The position numbers and the translations under genes are program-made. From Globisporangium splendens (Eukaryota > Oomycota > Peronosporomycetes > Pythiales > Pythiaceae), in NCBI GenBank assembly GCA_006386115.1, contig VFIW01000018.1, forward strand, positions 1 through 64,000: 64,000 bases of DNA, in the 5' to 3' direction. The notes beneath the pieces are model-generated. The model was not told the DNA's origin and ran no database searches. It saw only the letters and a program-made list of their open reading frames with translations. Positions 24,071 to 36,101 of the stretch are shown here, piece by piece. The stretch's first letter is position 1, and the number at the start of each line of letters is the position of its first letter.

Positions 24071-25643
24071 ATGACCACGTTGGAAGAAGCCAAAGCTTTC
24101 CTGAAGCAAGAGAGCGCCGACGGCACGAACCTCTACGACCACTTGTCCGATGTGCTGCTCAAGATCCTGGTCGAGCGTCCAGAGAACCTGAGCGACTCGT
24201 TCGAGTACATCTCGACGGCCGTCAAGCAACAACGCTATGTCGCCCCGCAGCAATCTGGTGTCGCCGAGTCGTCCGAGTCGACTGCCAAGAATGAGAGTGT
24301 ATGGCTTTGGCTCAGCGCATCTGTGTGCGTTTACATGTTCATTTGAGGAAGAAACTGACCATTTATATGAATGCCACTATTCAGAAAGCTCGAGCCGAGA
24401 AGTGGTGCAACCAAGCGCTCGATCTGCTAAAGGTATGATGAGAACGAGTTTTGGCTTTTCTCCACTTCACGTAGACTGACCTGATGACTATGTTGAATAC
24501 CAATAGATCAAATCGGAAGAAGAAGCAGCGCCAGCGTCCGGTGTCGCGGATCTCCTCGACGAAGCCAACATGTTCGAGTGGGCGGGTCTCGGGTTCTCGA
24601 AATCCGAGACCTTCCGTCTCTCGGTATCGTTGCAGCGGCTTGCGCAAACGAATACAGCGACGAGTATGTGCTTTTGGGGCAAACTATTGGGCATGGGAGC
24701 GGATTTTTATGTTGCTGAGGGCGAACTCCCGTCACCAAGCGAACCCGAGGATCCAGACGCCGAGGAAGGAGCTGCGGGGACAAACAAGTTCACGTACTGG
24801 ACAATGAAAGACGACAGTTTGTACGAATGGGTACAGCTTCCGAATGTGCGACGCGAACACATTTTGATGACCCGTCAGCTTCGGCGTTTTGTACGAAGCG
24901 ATCTGGAGGGAAAGGTACGTCATTGTTTACTGACACCGCAGCAGGCTAGTTCAAAGCAAGTTCCGTTTGCCTCAGCAGCCAGTTTTGTCAACTAGGTCGC
25001 GGGACATCCACCGTTTCCTAGAACCGAGAAGCATTTCTTGCGCGCACAGATCGCGCGCATCACTGCTGGGACGGTGGTGTGTCCGAGTGGGTGCTTCCAG
25101 GCAAACGACGAAGGAGAGATTGAACCTGCCGAGGAACCCGAGATCAAGTCTGCGCAGCAACTCACCGATCTCAGCAGCTGGGTGCATTTCTCGAAAGAGA
25201 TCAATGCCAAATATGGACGCGTGACACCACTGCCACCCCAGACGAACAATGACGGAGAAGAAGTGCCGTGGGAATGAGAAGAGTTTGCACCACCGCTGCG
25301 AGCATTGAGCGAGGACGCAGCCAATTCCTGGCGCGTCGATCGACTCCCTGGAACCCTTGTGCCGACCGTGGGCGAGTTCGCTGTTGTGCGCAGCTTTGTG
25401 TGGCCTGGCGCGGTCGGCATCGCGGTGGGCAAGAAGTTCCTGAATGTGTATGTAGGCAACGGCGTCAAGTTCAGTCGGGAGCCGTACCAATTGCAGCCTC
25501 CAAAGCCTGTGCAAGTCGGGTTTGGCGTCGGGATCAGCGAAGATGCGAACGATGGCGATGCACGATCGGTTCTGCGCTTCGAACCGTTGGTCGAGCAAAA
25601 AGATGTGCTGGAGGATCCGTCTCCTCCAGAAGCCGAAGAGTGA
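24071..25643 (+). CDS. RSPH4A: radial spoke head protein 4/6 (flagellar), with an in-frame TGA
   Basis: Exons 24071-24298, 24385-24432, 24507-24914 and 24996-25643 join in frame. The family builds the head of the axonemal radial spoke, which regulates dynein in motile flagella. Visible matches are the N-terminal [18 protein letters not shown], the [17 protein letters not shown] motif, [33 protein letters not shown] and [20 protein letters not shown] at 25275-25277 splits the last exon (PWE-stop-EEFAPPL); the frame continues unchanged for 122 more codons to a TAA. No splice site removes it. The missing part is conserved in the family, so truncation would probably harm function. Its presence implies an organism with, or only recently without, flagellate zoospores. 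The symbol marks family, not exact orthology. Confidence 0.85.
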
Positions 25644-25729
25644 TATAATTGATAATACACCACAAAGTTGCTTGACTTCTTTCAAGCAGTTTCTATTGGG
25701 GTTTAGCATTCTCATCCGATCGTCATCAC

Positions 25730-28106
25730 TTAGTCTGCGCCAAGCTGGTTGTTGGCGTTGGTAGAGACAAACAGGTTCTCGCTATTAAATGCCCATATCT
25801 CAGGCATCCCATTCTTCGCTTCGCTACCACATCGCGGACGCAAGTGCACTTTCTCCAGCGGCATCGTCACTCCGCTTGCGCTGGGTTCGTTTACGATCAC
25901 CTGGGAAAGCAGTTCCCCAGAGCGGATATCGTAGCTGCAAACAGCCGGCATTGCCTCACCGTCGTCGAGTCTACTGCGACTGCCAGGAGCTGTCGCAACA
26001 ACGGCCGTCTCGGCGTCATCGACTGCGCATTTGAGATTCGAAAGATACTCGTTTTTACGCCCCGGGGTAAACTCCACAGCCGTCTTGTAGGTTCGCATGT
26101 CAATAAGCGCCAATTTGCCATTGGACCACTGCGTCAGCACTTGGAAGTTGTCGCTCAGGATATGCAAATCGACGACAGATGCCATGGATTTTGGAGACTC
26201 GACGCGTTCCTGGATCCGGCGATGGGCTCGGAGGTCCCAAAGCCACGTCGACCCATTTCGCGTACCATTGACAATGGTGTTGCCCTATAAGCAAGCAAAC
26301 AAAAACACAACCAGCAAGCATTCTTGAGTAAATCCTTGGGGCTTCTTTTCGGCTGCTCGTGGTGGCGCGTCAGATATACGTACGTCGTGGAAGAACCCTT
26401 GAGCCATCACGTCGCTCCTCACTCTTCCTTTTGGAGCGTTGAACACACCATCCTCCACATGCACTGCCATATCCACATGCGCAGCACCACCTTTGGATCT
26501 AGAGAGTTGTCGAATAAAAAACACAACACAGAAACGTGAGTGACTGGCAGCCTTTGTCGACATCACCTGCTCCTCCACAAAGATCACCTCTTACCCTTTA
26601 AACCCGACGGAAAAGAACCCTGTTCGGGTTGGATTCCTACACAATAACCAATAAAAAGGAATGGTGCGTCGCGGATTAATACACGCGATCGAAGGTTTCG
26701 CCACGGCTTGCACTCTCACCATTGCACCGCCCGAGCGTCTTCGAAAAGCCATTCCTACACAGCAAACACGACCATGTTCACAGAGCACAGTATTAGGCTA
26801 CAACTCTTTTCCGCTCATTTCCCACTCGCTGTTTTTAAGTCAAAGAGGGTTTTCCTTTGTTTTTGATTTTGTTTCACAATTCGTACCGGGAGGTAGCTAG
26901 TCTCGTCGCTGTCTGTTCGCAAAACACCCACAGTTCCTGCCAAACAACCCATACGCGCGAACAGCACTTCATCGCTGGTGCCATTTCCATTCGTCGGGCG
27001 ACATTTCAAGACCGAGTACTGTGCGGCATAGATACACAACTTGTAAAGATGCTGATCACCCATGGCAAAATCATTTCACGGCTTACAAAACTTACATAAC
27101 ACCCAGATCTTACTAGGAGCTGATTGATGAGAGCGACCGTCCGCTTCCGTTGCGCTGCAAACACTAGTCGTTGGTCTTCGTTGTAGCCAAGTTGAACGAC
27201 ATCGAGACGGCCACCGGTGACTGCAAAACACCACGGCAAACAGATAAAATGGTGGTCAGGTCTGAAACGTTGACATAGATCTCAACAAAACTACGTACAC
27301 CCTATAGCTCCGTACGCGCTCGTCGAACTAAAATCGACGGCAGTGATATACTGTCCGAACTGCGGTGCGCTAGCGTAGACGGGTGCCAGGTAGGAATGTG
27401 CCTAGTTCAGCACAGACACACAGTTCAGCAAGTTCGACCAAGGCAGATACACTAAACAAGCTGAGCTTGAATAAATGACGTGCAGTACCATGTCGGACGC
27501 AAACAATCGCGGCATTATGTCCGTGTAGCCACGTGAGCCTGCAGCCCACCTGTTACGGCTCTCGCGCTCCCTAAAGTACCCCATCCAACCCTTCATCGCC
27601 GTTCGTCGTCGCTGCACCTGATGCCGTTGTCCACTTCCGGCAGCATTTGTCTCGCTCTCCTGGACTCGGCGCTTCTTCGCGGCGCGTTTCAACTGCTGTT
27701 TCAATTGCGGTGTGAGTTTGAAATACCGTCCTTGCTGCTCATCGTAGTAATACCCAGGGATATGAGCGATTTTACGTTGGGGCACCCCTGCTGATGGTTG
27801 CTGGCACTCACTGCTCTCGTATTCACCTCGAGGTGCTGTCTGATTCACTGCAAGTGCTTGTTGCTGCTGTTCTTGGCGCTGTCGTTCGCTCTCACGCTGC
27901 GCTTCCAACGCCGCGAGGAACGCAGCACTTGGAACACTTGCTTGCGCAGCTCCAGTGTCCTCCGCTCGACGCCGACGGTTCAAGCTCTTCTTCTTCTGCC
28001 AGCGCCTCTTCTTGTCCGTTGCGGTGCTGCTGTTGCCCTGCGCGTGTCGGTCACCTTGCGGATGCGGAGCGCGCGGCTTCTTGTGGCGCTGGTCGCGATC
28101 AGCCAT
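25730..28106 (-). CDS. DCAF4-like WD-repeat protein
   Basis: Starts at MADRDQRHKKPR (28106). Well-supported exons are 28106-27489, 27401-27299, 27220-27114 and 27051-26887; then about 26518-26393, and from about 26286 to 25730. The join between 26887 and about 26518 is not resolved and may include a small exon. The N-terminus is basic and coiled. Residues near 27760 read RKIAHIPGYYYDEQQGRYFKL, the signature of DCAF4 (human IPGFYYD...RYFRL). Downstream are WD-like pieces (GSTWLWDLRAHRRIQ, NGKLALIDMRTYKTAV, CSYDIRSGEL). DCAF4 proteins are substrate receptors of CUL4-DDB1 ubiquitin ligases, by family knowledge. The 3' end lies 86 bp from the end of the radial spoke gene. Confidence 0.65.
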
Positions 28107-28201
28107 GATAGAATGTCGTTTCTTGACAAGGTGGTGGCTTGGGTTGACTCTCAAAGCTAGTATGTGCAATGCACTAAAGTAAGTTATTAATGAAATGTGA
28201 C

Positions 28202-28229
28202 CTGTAGGCTATATGTATATAGCCTACAG
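28202..28229. promoter_or_regulatory. perfect 28-bp palindrome in a divergent promoter
   Basis: CTGTAGGCTATAT, a two-base centre GT, then the exact reverse complement ATATAGCCTACAG. The arms are 13 bp with no mismatch. It lies inside the 143-bp gap between the DCAF4-like start (28106, minus) and the next plus-strand start (28250). It may be a dimeric regulator site or a cruciform-forming element; function is inferred. Confidence 0.6.
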
Positions 28230-28249
28230 CGTATTTTGACATTTGCACC

Positions 28250-28786
28250 TTGAATGTTCGCGTCGTTTTGCGTTCGTGCAGAAGCCGACTCAAAATGCTG
28301 CAGCGAAGGCAGCACAAGGCGCAACGCCGTCGTCTACACGGCGGGAACCATGAGACTACCAACGCCAGCAGATCCAACGTCAGGACAAAGACGGAAGAGC
28401 ACCATGTGTTGTACCTTGTCATCGTTGTTTGTGCGCTCCTTATCGCGATCGTGACTCTCAACAGACGCAATGACGACGGAGATTCACCCAGCGCGGGCTT
28501 CCTATCGGATGTGAACGCAGTCGCGAAATCCATACGGTGGCTGTTCTTGAACTACCCGAGTCGCTTCTACGCATTTTACGTCCCGAAGATCGTGCGCGTA
28601 TGGCAATGGATGACAGATGTGTACGACGCAATTGAGATACCGGACGACGTCGCATCGGTGTTCCATATCATCGACAGCGCGCGACGGTCGTTTGTAGCGA
28701 GCCTTCGATCCGCTGAACATACGAGTAAGCGAGACGCGCAGCCCGGCAAAGAGAACGCGGACGAGAGCGTAAGCAGCGCGTTCTGA
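28250..28786 (+). CDS. single-pass transmembrane protein, unknown function
   Basis: A single exon of 178 codons (an internal Met at 28295 is an alternative start). A basic N-terminus (RRQHKAQRRRLHGG) precedes one membrane segment, LYLVIVVCALLIAIVTL, at about residues 54-70. Then follow a mostly polar domain with aromatic residues (WLFLNYPSRFYAFYVPKIVRVWQW) and an acidic end. The basic side before the TM suggests a cytosolic N-terminus. No family is recognised. It is divergent from the DCAF4-like gene and its stop lies 57 bp from the end of the next minus-strand gene. Confidence 0.5.
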   Translation: MNVRVVLRSCRSRLKMLQRRQHKAQRRRLHGGNHETTNASRSNVRTKTEEHHVLYLVIVVCALLIAIVTLNRRNDDGDSPSAGFLSDVNAVAKSIRWLFLNYPSRFYAFYVPKIVRVWQWMTDVYDAIEIPDDVASVFHIIDSARRSFVASLRSAEHTSKRDAQPGKENADESVSSAF

Positions 28787-28843
28787 TCCTGGCACAAGAC
28801 AATCCTCGAGCCATGGACATCAGCATGCAAAAGTGTCCCTGTG

Positions 28844-30942
28844 TCATTTCTTGGGTGTGCGATTGCTGTTGGGTCCGAACAGCACTGGCAGCTTGCTCGG
28901 TGGGTCCACTGGTCGTTGTGGTCTGAGCCCAGACGGCTTGATCGGTTTTGCAGCGCTGGTGTTATTGCTCATGTTGTTTCCAATCGCGGGTAGCAATGAA
29001 GACCGCGATGGCAGTTGGGGGATGAACGAAGCTTTTACGGTAGCGGCACTTGGTGATGATGTCAGTGAAGACGAAGAGCTCGAAGATGCTAGGAGCATTG
29101 ACGAGGAAGGTAGATTTTGAGCTTGGTTGAGCAACGATTGTGCCATTTTTGCCGTCTTTGTCGTGTTCGCCATCTCCAGTTCGATCACGTGGTCATTCGA
29201 GTGTTGCAACATCTCGCTTTGCTTCCTGATCACGTCTCGAAGCGTGGTCACGAGACGCTGCAATTCGGCCATTCTCTCATCGTGATCACGCAGCTTTTCA
29301 TCGAGCTGCTTCTTCACGAGCAATTTCACTAAATCCACGGCTTCTTTCTTCATCATTTTCTTTCGCGTGTGCTTGTCTTTGTCATCACTTTTCTTTCTCG
29401 ACTGGCTACTCGATGCTTGTTGCTGTTGCTCGATTTCCAGTCGTCTCTGTCGTTCTCGCTCCTGCTCTTGCCTGTACCGCTCTTCTTCCTGAGCTTCTTG
29501 TTGCTTAATGAGTTCGAGCTGGAGCAAGCGCGCGCGATTGCGCTGCTCCATCACTTCTCGCTCTTCTTCGACATGCTCTTTCTAGCGGAAGTAAGCTTGA
29601 AGTCGACGAACCCAGTGTTGAATTCGCATCGTCGCATAGGTCAGATTGTCCTGCTCCATCCGGTCTACTTCTGCTCTGCGCTTCCTTTGCTGGGAGCCTG
29701 TGCGAAGCACCCAGCGTTGAATTGCGAGAGCTGCAGCATGCCGTCGCTCGAGGTAACTTCGCTGTTGCTGTCGGCTGTGAAGACGTGTTTGGAGAGTGCG
29801 AGCAATCACGCGCGACACTTGTCGACGTTTCTGCTGCTGCTGCTCCTGGTGCATCCTGTGATGTCGATACTGCCGAGCAATGCGAGCAGCAGCGAGTTCT
29901 TGCTCGTTGTACTCGCCACTTTCTTCCTGCTCTTCGTCGTCGTCATCTTGCTCGTCTGCCTCCCCGGCATCCCTGTTTTGCCGAGATTGATACGCTTCGA
30001 TGACGCTGTTCATCCGGGATTGCTGACCAACAGGTACAGCGATTATACTGTGATCTTCTCTCCCCTCTTCTTTTTCTTCTTGCTGATCGTCTTCCTCACT
30101 TTCGTCGTCCCGATCATGTTTGTTGTATTGAAACGCTTCTTCTTCATCGTCATCCTCTTGTTCCTCCTCATATCGAGCCACGTGCCGTCTTGGGTCTCGC
30201 AGATATCGGCGGTACTGCTCTTGCGCTTCTCTCTCTTCACGACCGAAATCTTCTTCTTCATCTTGAGGTCGCCTTCGACGATGGTGCTGCTCCCGGACTC
30301 TGTCGCGCTCTGCCTGTGAATTGATCACATGCAAAATTGCATCCGATTTACAGCTTCAGATGAACGAGAACCAGTGAGAAAAGTAAGTGTGCAACTCACC
30401 ATCTGTCGAGCATGTCGGGCGGCTTCGCTGGCTCGCTCTGCATCAGCAAGGCTCCTCTTCAGCTGCAGCACAGATGCCATGCGCTGCTGGGGTGCTGTTG
30501 GAGTGTCCTCCTCCTCACTGTTATCGTCCAAGTCTGCTCCCTCTTCTTTTCCTTTTTGCTCTTTTCGTTCGCAAAGTTGCTGCTGCTGGATTTGCCTGTG
30601 CTGAAGCGTCCGTCGCTGGCGCTCCTGCCCTTCTGCATCTTCTTCATCAGCTTCTTTATTTTCATATCGTGGTGGCGTGGAGACGTGTGGAGTTTGTTGC
30701 TGTACCTGGCGCACATAATTTGACAGAAACAGTCCCACGTGGTCGGGAGCATCAACAGCATGTCCGAGCCACCAGCCATCATCTCGAACCTGCAACACGC
30801 GCACATGCTGACCTTCCTGCAGCGGTAGCTCATCCGATTCTGAAACAGCACACACCTCCTCATCAGTTCCGCGCAATAGCAAAACTCATTCCAAACAGAC
30901 AAAAGCACATACCTTCTGGATCATAGTCATAAAGCGCAATCG
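28844..30942 (-). CDS. SH3-domain, IQ-motif coiled-coil protein with an in-frame TAG
   Basis: Exons read as about 30942-30913, 30839-30400 and 30313-28844. The first two encode an SH3 domain: AIALYDYDPE, then ESDELPLQEGQHVRVLQVRDDGWWLGH and GLFLSNYVR. A long Glu/Gln/Arg-rich coiled coil follows with a DDDEEEE stretch, then IQ-like motifs (LAIQRWVLRTGSQQRKRR and MRIQHWVRRLQAYFR), another coiled coil and a Ser-rich, Pro-rich tail. It is probably a cytoskeletal or calmodulin-binding adaptor. A TAG at 29584-29582 (YFR-stop-KEHVEEE) interrupts a frame that continues for 246 codons; CAG to TAG would explain it. The 5' end is unsure: a TAA (30946-30944) directly precedes the SH3 start, so either an upstream exon splices in with a rare AAG acceptor or there is a second nonsense change. 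Confidence 0.6.
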
Positions 30943-31408
30943 CTTACATCACCCGCGGCCGTCGCCGCATAGAGCTCATGGGGACAGAGAGAGGATCAGC
31001 AAAGCACTTCCATGGGTGCACATCACCAAATGCAGCAGCAAACGCGCTCGAGATATCACAAGTGAGCTAAGAATAGGAGCCCTGCGCTCCCACCTTTCAA
31101 GTGCATAGGCACAGTGCACGGCGTTATGGCTGCAGACAGACTTGAAGGCATTGATGCCCCCGGTTTCCGTAGCCGTTCTCATGAAGCAGCGGCGTCATAT
31201 CCACACCCATTGGCGCATTATGCCGCAATGGTGGCGGTGTGCGCAATGGGGCAACTTCAACTCTTCGAATTGCAGAATGGAATGGGTACCATGTACCAAC
31301 CTCGCAAGTTGACCCTCTTAAAGTCGGGTAAACTCGTCTTGATCGAATTTAACGGAAGGTTCTGTTGAATCTAGCTGTTCCGACATTGGCAACAACAGAA
31401 GCACCAAG
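30943..31408. promoter_or_regulatory. divergent promoter region, SH3/IQ gene / APC2
   Basis: 466 bp between back-to-back genes. It may hide a short 5' exon of the minus-strand SH3 gene. No repeats or RNA genes seen. Confidence 0.35.
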
Positions 31409-34400
31409 ATGTTGCGGATCGACCGGGACGTGCTCTGGCGGACGCTGTTTGCGTTCGACCACGACGCAGACGCTGGAGACAGAAGCGTGGCAGAGAGAGA
31501 CACTGAGCATGCGTCGCTAGCGACCCATAGTAGTGGCGCTGACCAGTACTACGAGCTTATCCAGCACGCGATCGCGTCGCATCGACAGGAGCCGCTGCGC
31601 GTCATGCTCGTCCAGCGACTCGGGTACTGGCTGCGCTCGGATATCACGCCCGTGTTTTGGCAGTTTTTCGACGGATACGACGCAGCGCTCAGGAAGTCCG
31701 CGGCGACGCGGCGCAAGCGCCATGCGTTCAGTCTGTTTTGCTGCGAGCAGCTCACGCTGGCGATGCAGTTTGCCGAAGAAGCGTTCACGCAGTGTGTGCA
31801 ACTCGCGAGTATATTTGATGATCAGACGCGTACGTGTTTTGTTTACGGTCCTGGCGATGCAGTTCCACGTTTAATGTCCGCGGCTATCATAAAGACGTAG
31901 ACACTCACCGTCATGTTACCCGCTATTTCCTTTCACAGCATCAACAAGCAAAAGTCTGCGCGGGACGATGCTGGCCGAGCTGAAAACCAAATTCCGATGC
32001 CTCGTGTTTGAAGATTTCCATTTGAAGGAGGTTCGTCAAGAACCTAACTTGCTGCTTTCGTCGAGCAAACGCATGAAAGAGCGAATGATTGAACGCGAAC
32101 TAACATGGGAATGTGTGCTGTCACGTTTCGTTTCGTAGAAATTTGAAGAAGTGCTGGTGCTCTTCTTTTCCATGAACTTCCAGAAGTTTAGCGGGAAGGA
32201 GAAGTTCCAAGCGTTTGACGCGCAGCCAATCCGCGAGTTGCTAGTGCAGCTTGAGTGGATGGGCATCGCCGAGCCTGCGTTGCTGCGAGTCTTGCACAGT
32301 CAAGTGCGCCGAATGATCCACTCGACGTGTGGTGAGGATTATATGGAGACATACCTGGACAAAGTAGAGGAGTGGGCGTGCTCGGAGCTGTTGCCATGGC
32401 TGGATGATCTGCTTCAGACGGTGAAGCACTCATCGACGCAAAGGTGGCGCGAGATTCTCTCACAGCATGTGCTTCAGGTGTGTTTTGCTCGCTTTGAACT
32501 AATGTTTATGGTGGTGCGGACATGGTACTGATGACGTGTCTCCGTCGGATCGCTCGTCATGCACTAGGAATTTGGAACTCTTCGAATCTCACAACTCTTT
32601 GAGATAATCAAGGATTACCCAGACAGGTACAATGAGTCATTTCACTTCTGCCATCTCCTCGCATGCTTCAACTCACTGATTGCCATTGGTGCCACCAGCA
32701 TCCCTGCGCTCGACGATCTCAAGAAGTGTCTCGAGCGTACCCATCAGCACAATGAGTTGGTGCACGAGTTCCGTGGAGCACTGTGCTCGCGTCTTCTCCA
32801 ACCTGGTGCAAATACGTCCGAGATCCTGGATATTTACGTGTCCACAATCAAGGTGCGATTAGACAAAAAAGAAGTAGATATGCTTGAGATGTCAGGAGCT
32901 CATCGGGCTGTGGTGTTTGGTGGGTAGGTATTTCACATCTTGGATCCAAAAGGGGTCCTGCTTGAAGCACTCAGCGAACCCGTGAAAGAGGTACACCAGT
33001 CGCATTTGTTTGCAACTTTTAGTGGCCAGGTGCGAACGTTGGTGGATCTCATTGTTTGACTTTGTGCTCGTATGCAGTACTTACGAAAGCGCAAAGATAC
33101 TGTCCGATGCATCGTCCTGAGTCTCACAGACGACCAGAATGGCGATTTGTTCGAAGAGCTGCGCCGGAACAACATGCGCTTGATTCAACAAGACGACGAC
33201 AGTGACGACGACGAGGTTCGCCTTTTACTACTTGCTGCTGTCCCCAGCAAGAGCGCTGGTTGGTCCTTTGGACTGACTTGCTTGTTATGTGCATCTGCTT
33301 GCTGCATACTGAAATAACAACAGGACATCTCGCCCGACGATTGGGAACCTGATCCAATCGAAGCTGATCCGTCAAAGACGTCTCGTAGCCGCAGCAGCGA
33401 CGATATTCTTCGTATTCTGGTGTGTGCTGCTTACCACGAGTGCAGAGTAGGAGGGAGGGGCATGTCTGGTAATGCTTGCATTTTTACTGTTGCTGTGCAG
33501 GTGAACATTTACGGAAGCCGAGAGCTCTTTGTGAACGAGTACCGCATGATGCTGGCCGACAAGCTCCTGCAAAATCTCGAGTACAACACCGATCGCGACG
33601 TGCAGACGCTTGAGCTCCTCAAGCTTCGCTTTGGCGAGGAGAGTTTACAGCAATGCGAGATCATGGTACGCGACATTGAAGACTCGAAGCGCATCAACCT
33701 CAATATCCAGTCCACACGAGCTAAAAAAGCAGCAGCAGCCACATCAGACGCAGCTTCCAAACCGCTGGTACCTGTGGACGCGACGATTGTCTCACAGCAC
33801 TTTTGGCCGCCATTCCAAGGCGATGAGTTTGTCCTGCACCCCAAAGTGTCCTCCGACATTGATGAGTACAAGAAGTCGTACGAAGTGCTGCGCAATCCGC
33901 GCTCCTTGGCGTGGAATCCGTCGCTGGGCTCTGTTCAGGTACGCACTCCTTTTGATGTTTTCTCATGACTTGCTGTTTTATGCCCGCACCCTGCTAGGAG
34001 GTAACAAACTGTTGCTGCACGTTTGTCATGCTGTCTGCTAGCTTTCCATTGAGCTTCAAGGCGTAGAACGAGAATTTTCGGTATCGCCTCTCCAGGCATC
34101 CATCGTATTGCACTTTGAAGACCAAGGTATGTCATCAAGAAAGGTCTTCGGCCGTCAATCTTACGACACTTAGCTGATCTTCATGTTCATGCGGCGCAGA
34201 TCGTTGGGAAGTCGAAGCGCTCGCGGCGAAACTCGAGATCAGTGATGATCTTTTGCTCAAGCACATATCCGTATGGATTAATCATGGGCTTCTCACGTTT
34301 ACTCCTGACCGGAAAGTGCTCATCGCGGCGGCGTCGTTCCAAGACGCACGCTACGATAACGACGCGCTCATAGAGGAAATGGAGACTGCTGTGTCTTCCG

Positions 34401-34728
34401 ATGCGCAGGAAGCTGAAGACCTGCAAATGCTCGAGACGTATATCGTCGGTATGCTGTCCAACTTTGGCTCGTTGCCGATCCAGCGTATCCACAATATGCT
34501 TTCCACGTTTGCAAGAAGCGGCGCGCAACCATGTACGTGCATTGTCTGTTTCCCGTTGTTTGCGCGACTGTGATCCCATTCGATTCATTTGCTCCAAACT
34601 CTGCTGTCTTATTACTTGTGTACTTTGCAGATGACAAAACCATTTCTGGACTCTCTGTGATACTGGGAAAACTGGTCGACAAAGGCAAGCTTGAACTCGT
34701 CGCGGGGCAGTACCAGCGTGTCAAATAA
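31409..34728 (+). CDS. ANAPC2: anaphase-promoting complex subunit 2 (cullin-like)
   Basis: A gene of about 10 or more exons beginning at MLRIDRDVLWRT; exon 1 ends at 31829 and joins in phase 1 to PSTSKSLRGTML. APC2 is the cullin scaffold that, with the RING subunit APC11, forms the catalytic core of the APC/C ubiquitin ligase driving mitotic exit. Diagnostic stretches are WVPDP-like DISPDDWEPDPIEADPSK, VNIYGSRELFVNEYRMMLADKLL, LELLKLRFGEESLQQCEIM, DIEDSKRINLNI and EYKKSYEVLRNPRSLAW. A C-terminal winged-helix region (ETYIVGMLSNFGSLPIQRIHNML) matches the APC2 C-terminal domain. Introns are short and the frame appears intact. The exact borders of a few internal exons (32465-33070) were not individually fixed. 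Confidence 0.88.
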
Positions 34729-34778
34729 CAAAAAGAAGCCTCCTTTGTGGTGCCAATTCTCGCCGTGGACATTGCTGT

Positions 34779-35583
34779 CTAGAACCCGTCAGGACATTCT
34801 CTATGCGAGCGCCCCAATTGCGCGCAGTCAATGCAGATCGTCTGTGGTGCTGGGTTTGCCTTCGGATTCTTGAGCTCCAGCAATTTGAGAGAGTACGCTT
34901 GCATCAGTCGCTTCTCATACGTTAGTCCGCTATGAGGACCAAACTAAAGTGGCCGTACAGAGAATGATCCATTGATTCACATAAATGTGCAATAAGTTCA
35001 CAGTTAAGTCGCACCGCTTAATGCAAGCACGTACTTTGTGGTTGCGCTCAAAATCTGCTGGAATTTTGTAATGGGTCTGTCGAAGGCAACGCAAATGAAT
35101 GTGGTGTGTAGTTCCATTCCTACATAAAAATATGCCATCACACAAGGATCCTTACCTGAATGTACTTGACCACCTTCGCCATTTCTGTCGACGGTTTTCC
35201 GCTCTGTCCTTTGCGCTTGTACTTGACCACCTACTCAAACTCAACACACCGCAAGACATCAGACAAAAAAGTAACTCAAAAACTAAACTGCACGCACATG
35301 GCATGCACTGTATCAGCCTCGAAAAAAACGCCCATGCCTGGTAGATAAATTCAGGCACATGGCCTCCATCTGCATCCTGCAGCGCCTCACTGTCTTCTTC
35401 CTCTTCGAGCTGCAGCTTCCCACTCCGAGTTGAAGTCCGCGTCGCGATGGGTGGCGTTTTCTGGTTCACCGCTGTCGCCGACCTCGTCGTGCGCAAGGGT
35501 GACGCCAGCACAGACACCTTCTTGCTGTCTACCAGCGCCTTGGGCTTCTTCGTCACGCGCATATAGTTGGTGATCTTGTCCAT
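34779..35583 (-). CDS. POLD4/p12-like protein (possible DNA polymerase delta small subunit)
   Basis: Four exons (35583-35338, 35230-35156, 35076-35035, 34943-34779) join in phase 0 to 175 residues. The core FERNHKFGPHSGLTYEKRLMQA lines up with the POLD4 signature (F......YGP..GITR..RW.RA), and MDKITNYMRVTKK at the N-terminus resembles the degenerate PCNA-binding start of p12. Acidic and basic linkers lie between. p12 stabilises polymerase delta and contacts PCNA. Oddities are a GC rather than GT donor after exon 1 (CAG|GCATGG), an insertion of about 25 residues before the core, and a CxxC-containing tail (ICIDCAQLGRSHRECP) not known to me in POLD4. The identification is from short motifs only and could be wrong. 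The stop is 50 bp from the APC2 stop. Confidence 0.45.
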
Positions 35584-36101
35584 CGCTCTTGTGTTCTGTC
35601 GTGTCTTGCCCTGTTGACTCCAAATTGCGTTGTGTGATGCGGGACAGCAAGTGCTCTTTTCTCTTCAACAAAGTGCATCCGGTTTTAACAGAGAACTCAC
35701 TTCATCGACCATCACTCTGGGTTCTCTCACACTTTTAACTGCCGGGTTTGACAACCCCGGGTCGGGTATCTTTGCTAACGGACTGTGGGTTGGACTCAGA
35801 CCCGGGACCGTAAACCCGCAGCTGTGGTTTTCTGTCTCCACGTGGCGATCAAGACGACCTGCGAGCTAAAGTTGCCCTTTTTGTGTGACGGATCGCCAGG
35901 TGTCCGGATAAGTCTATTGCGTCCGCCACGGTACCACCTGTCGCGAGTTTGTGCTTTGACACTGTGCGTTGGGGGGATTTCGTTTTTTGTTCACAAGCGC
36001 TGCACGACATCGAGGTCCATTTTAGCTTTCGCGCGCCACCGTCCGAAGCAGATCGCCCTCCTTCCCATATCCCCACAGACTCTCACACATACACAGACAA
36101 G
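35584..36101. promoter_or_regulatory. divergent promoter region, POLD4-like / lysine-rich protein
   Basis: 518 bp. It contains CGGGTTT at 35743-35749 and AAACCCG at 35812-35818 (inverted arms), with GGGTCGGGT between. No coding signal seen. Confidence 0.35.

Noticed and set aside
29369..30319. 316-codon hydrophobic frame on the plus strand
   Set aside because: It is the antisense shadow of a Glu/Gln/Arg-rich coiled-coil gene; codons for those residues read as Leu/Phe/Ser on the other strand.
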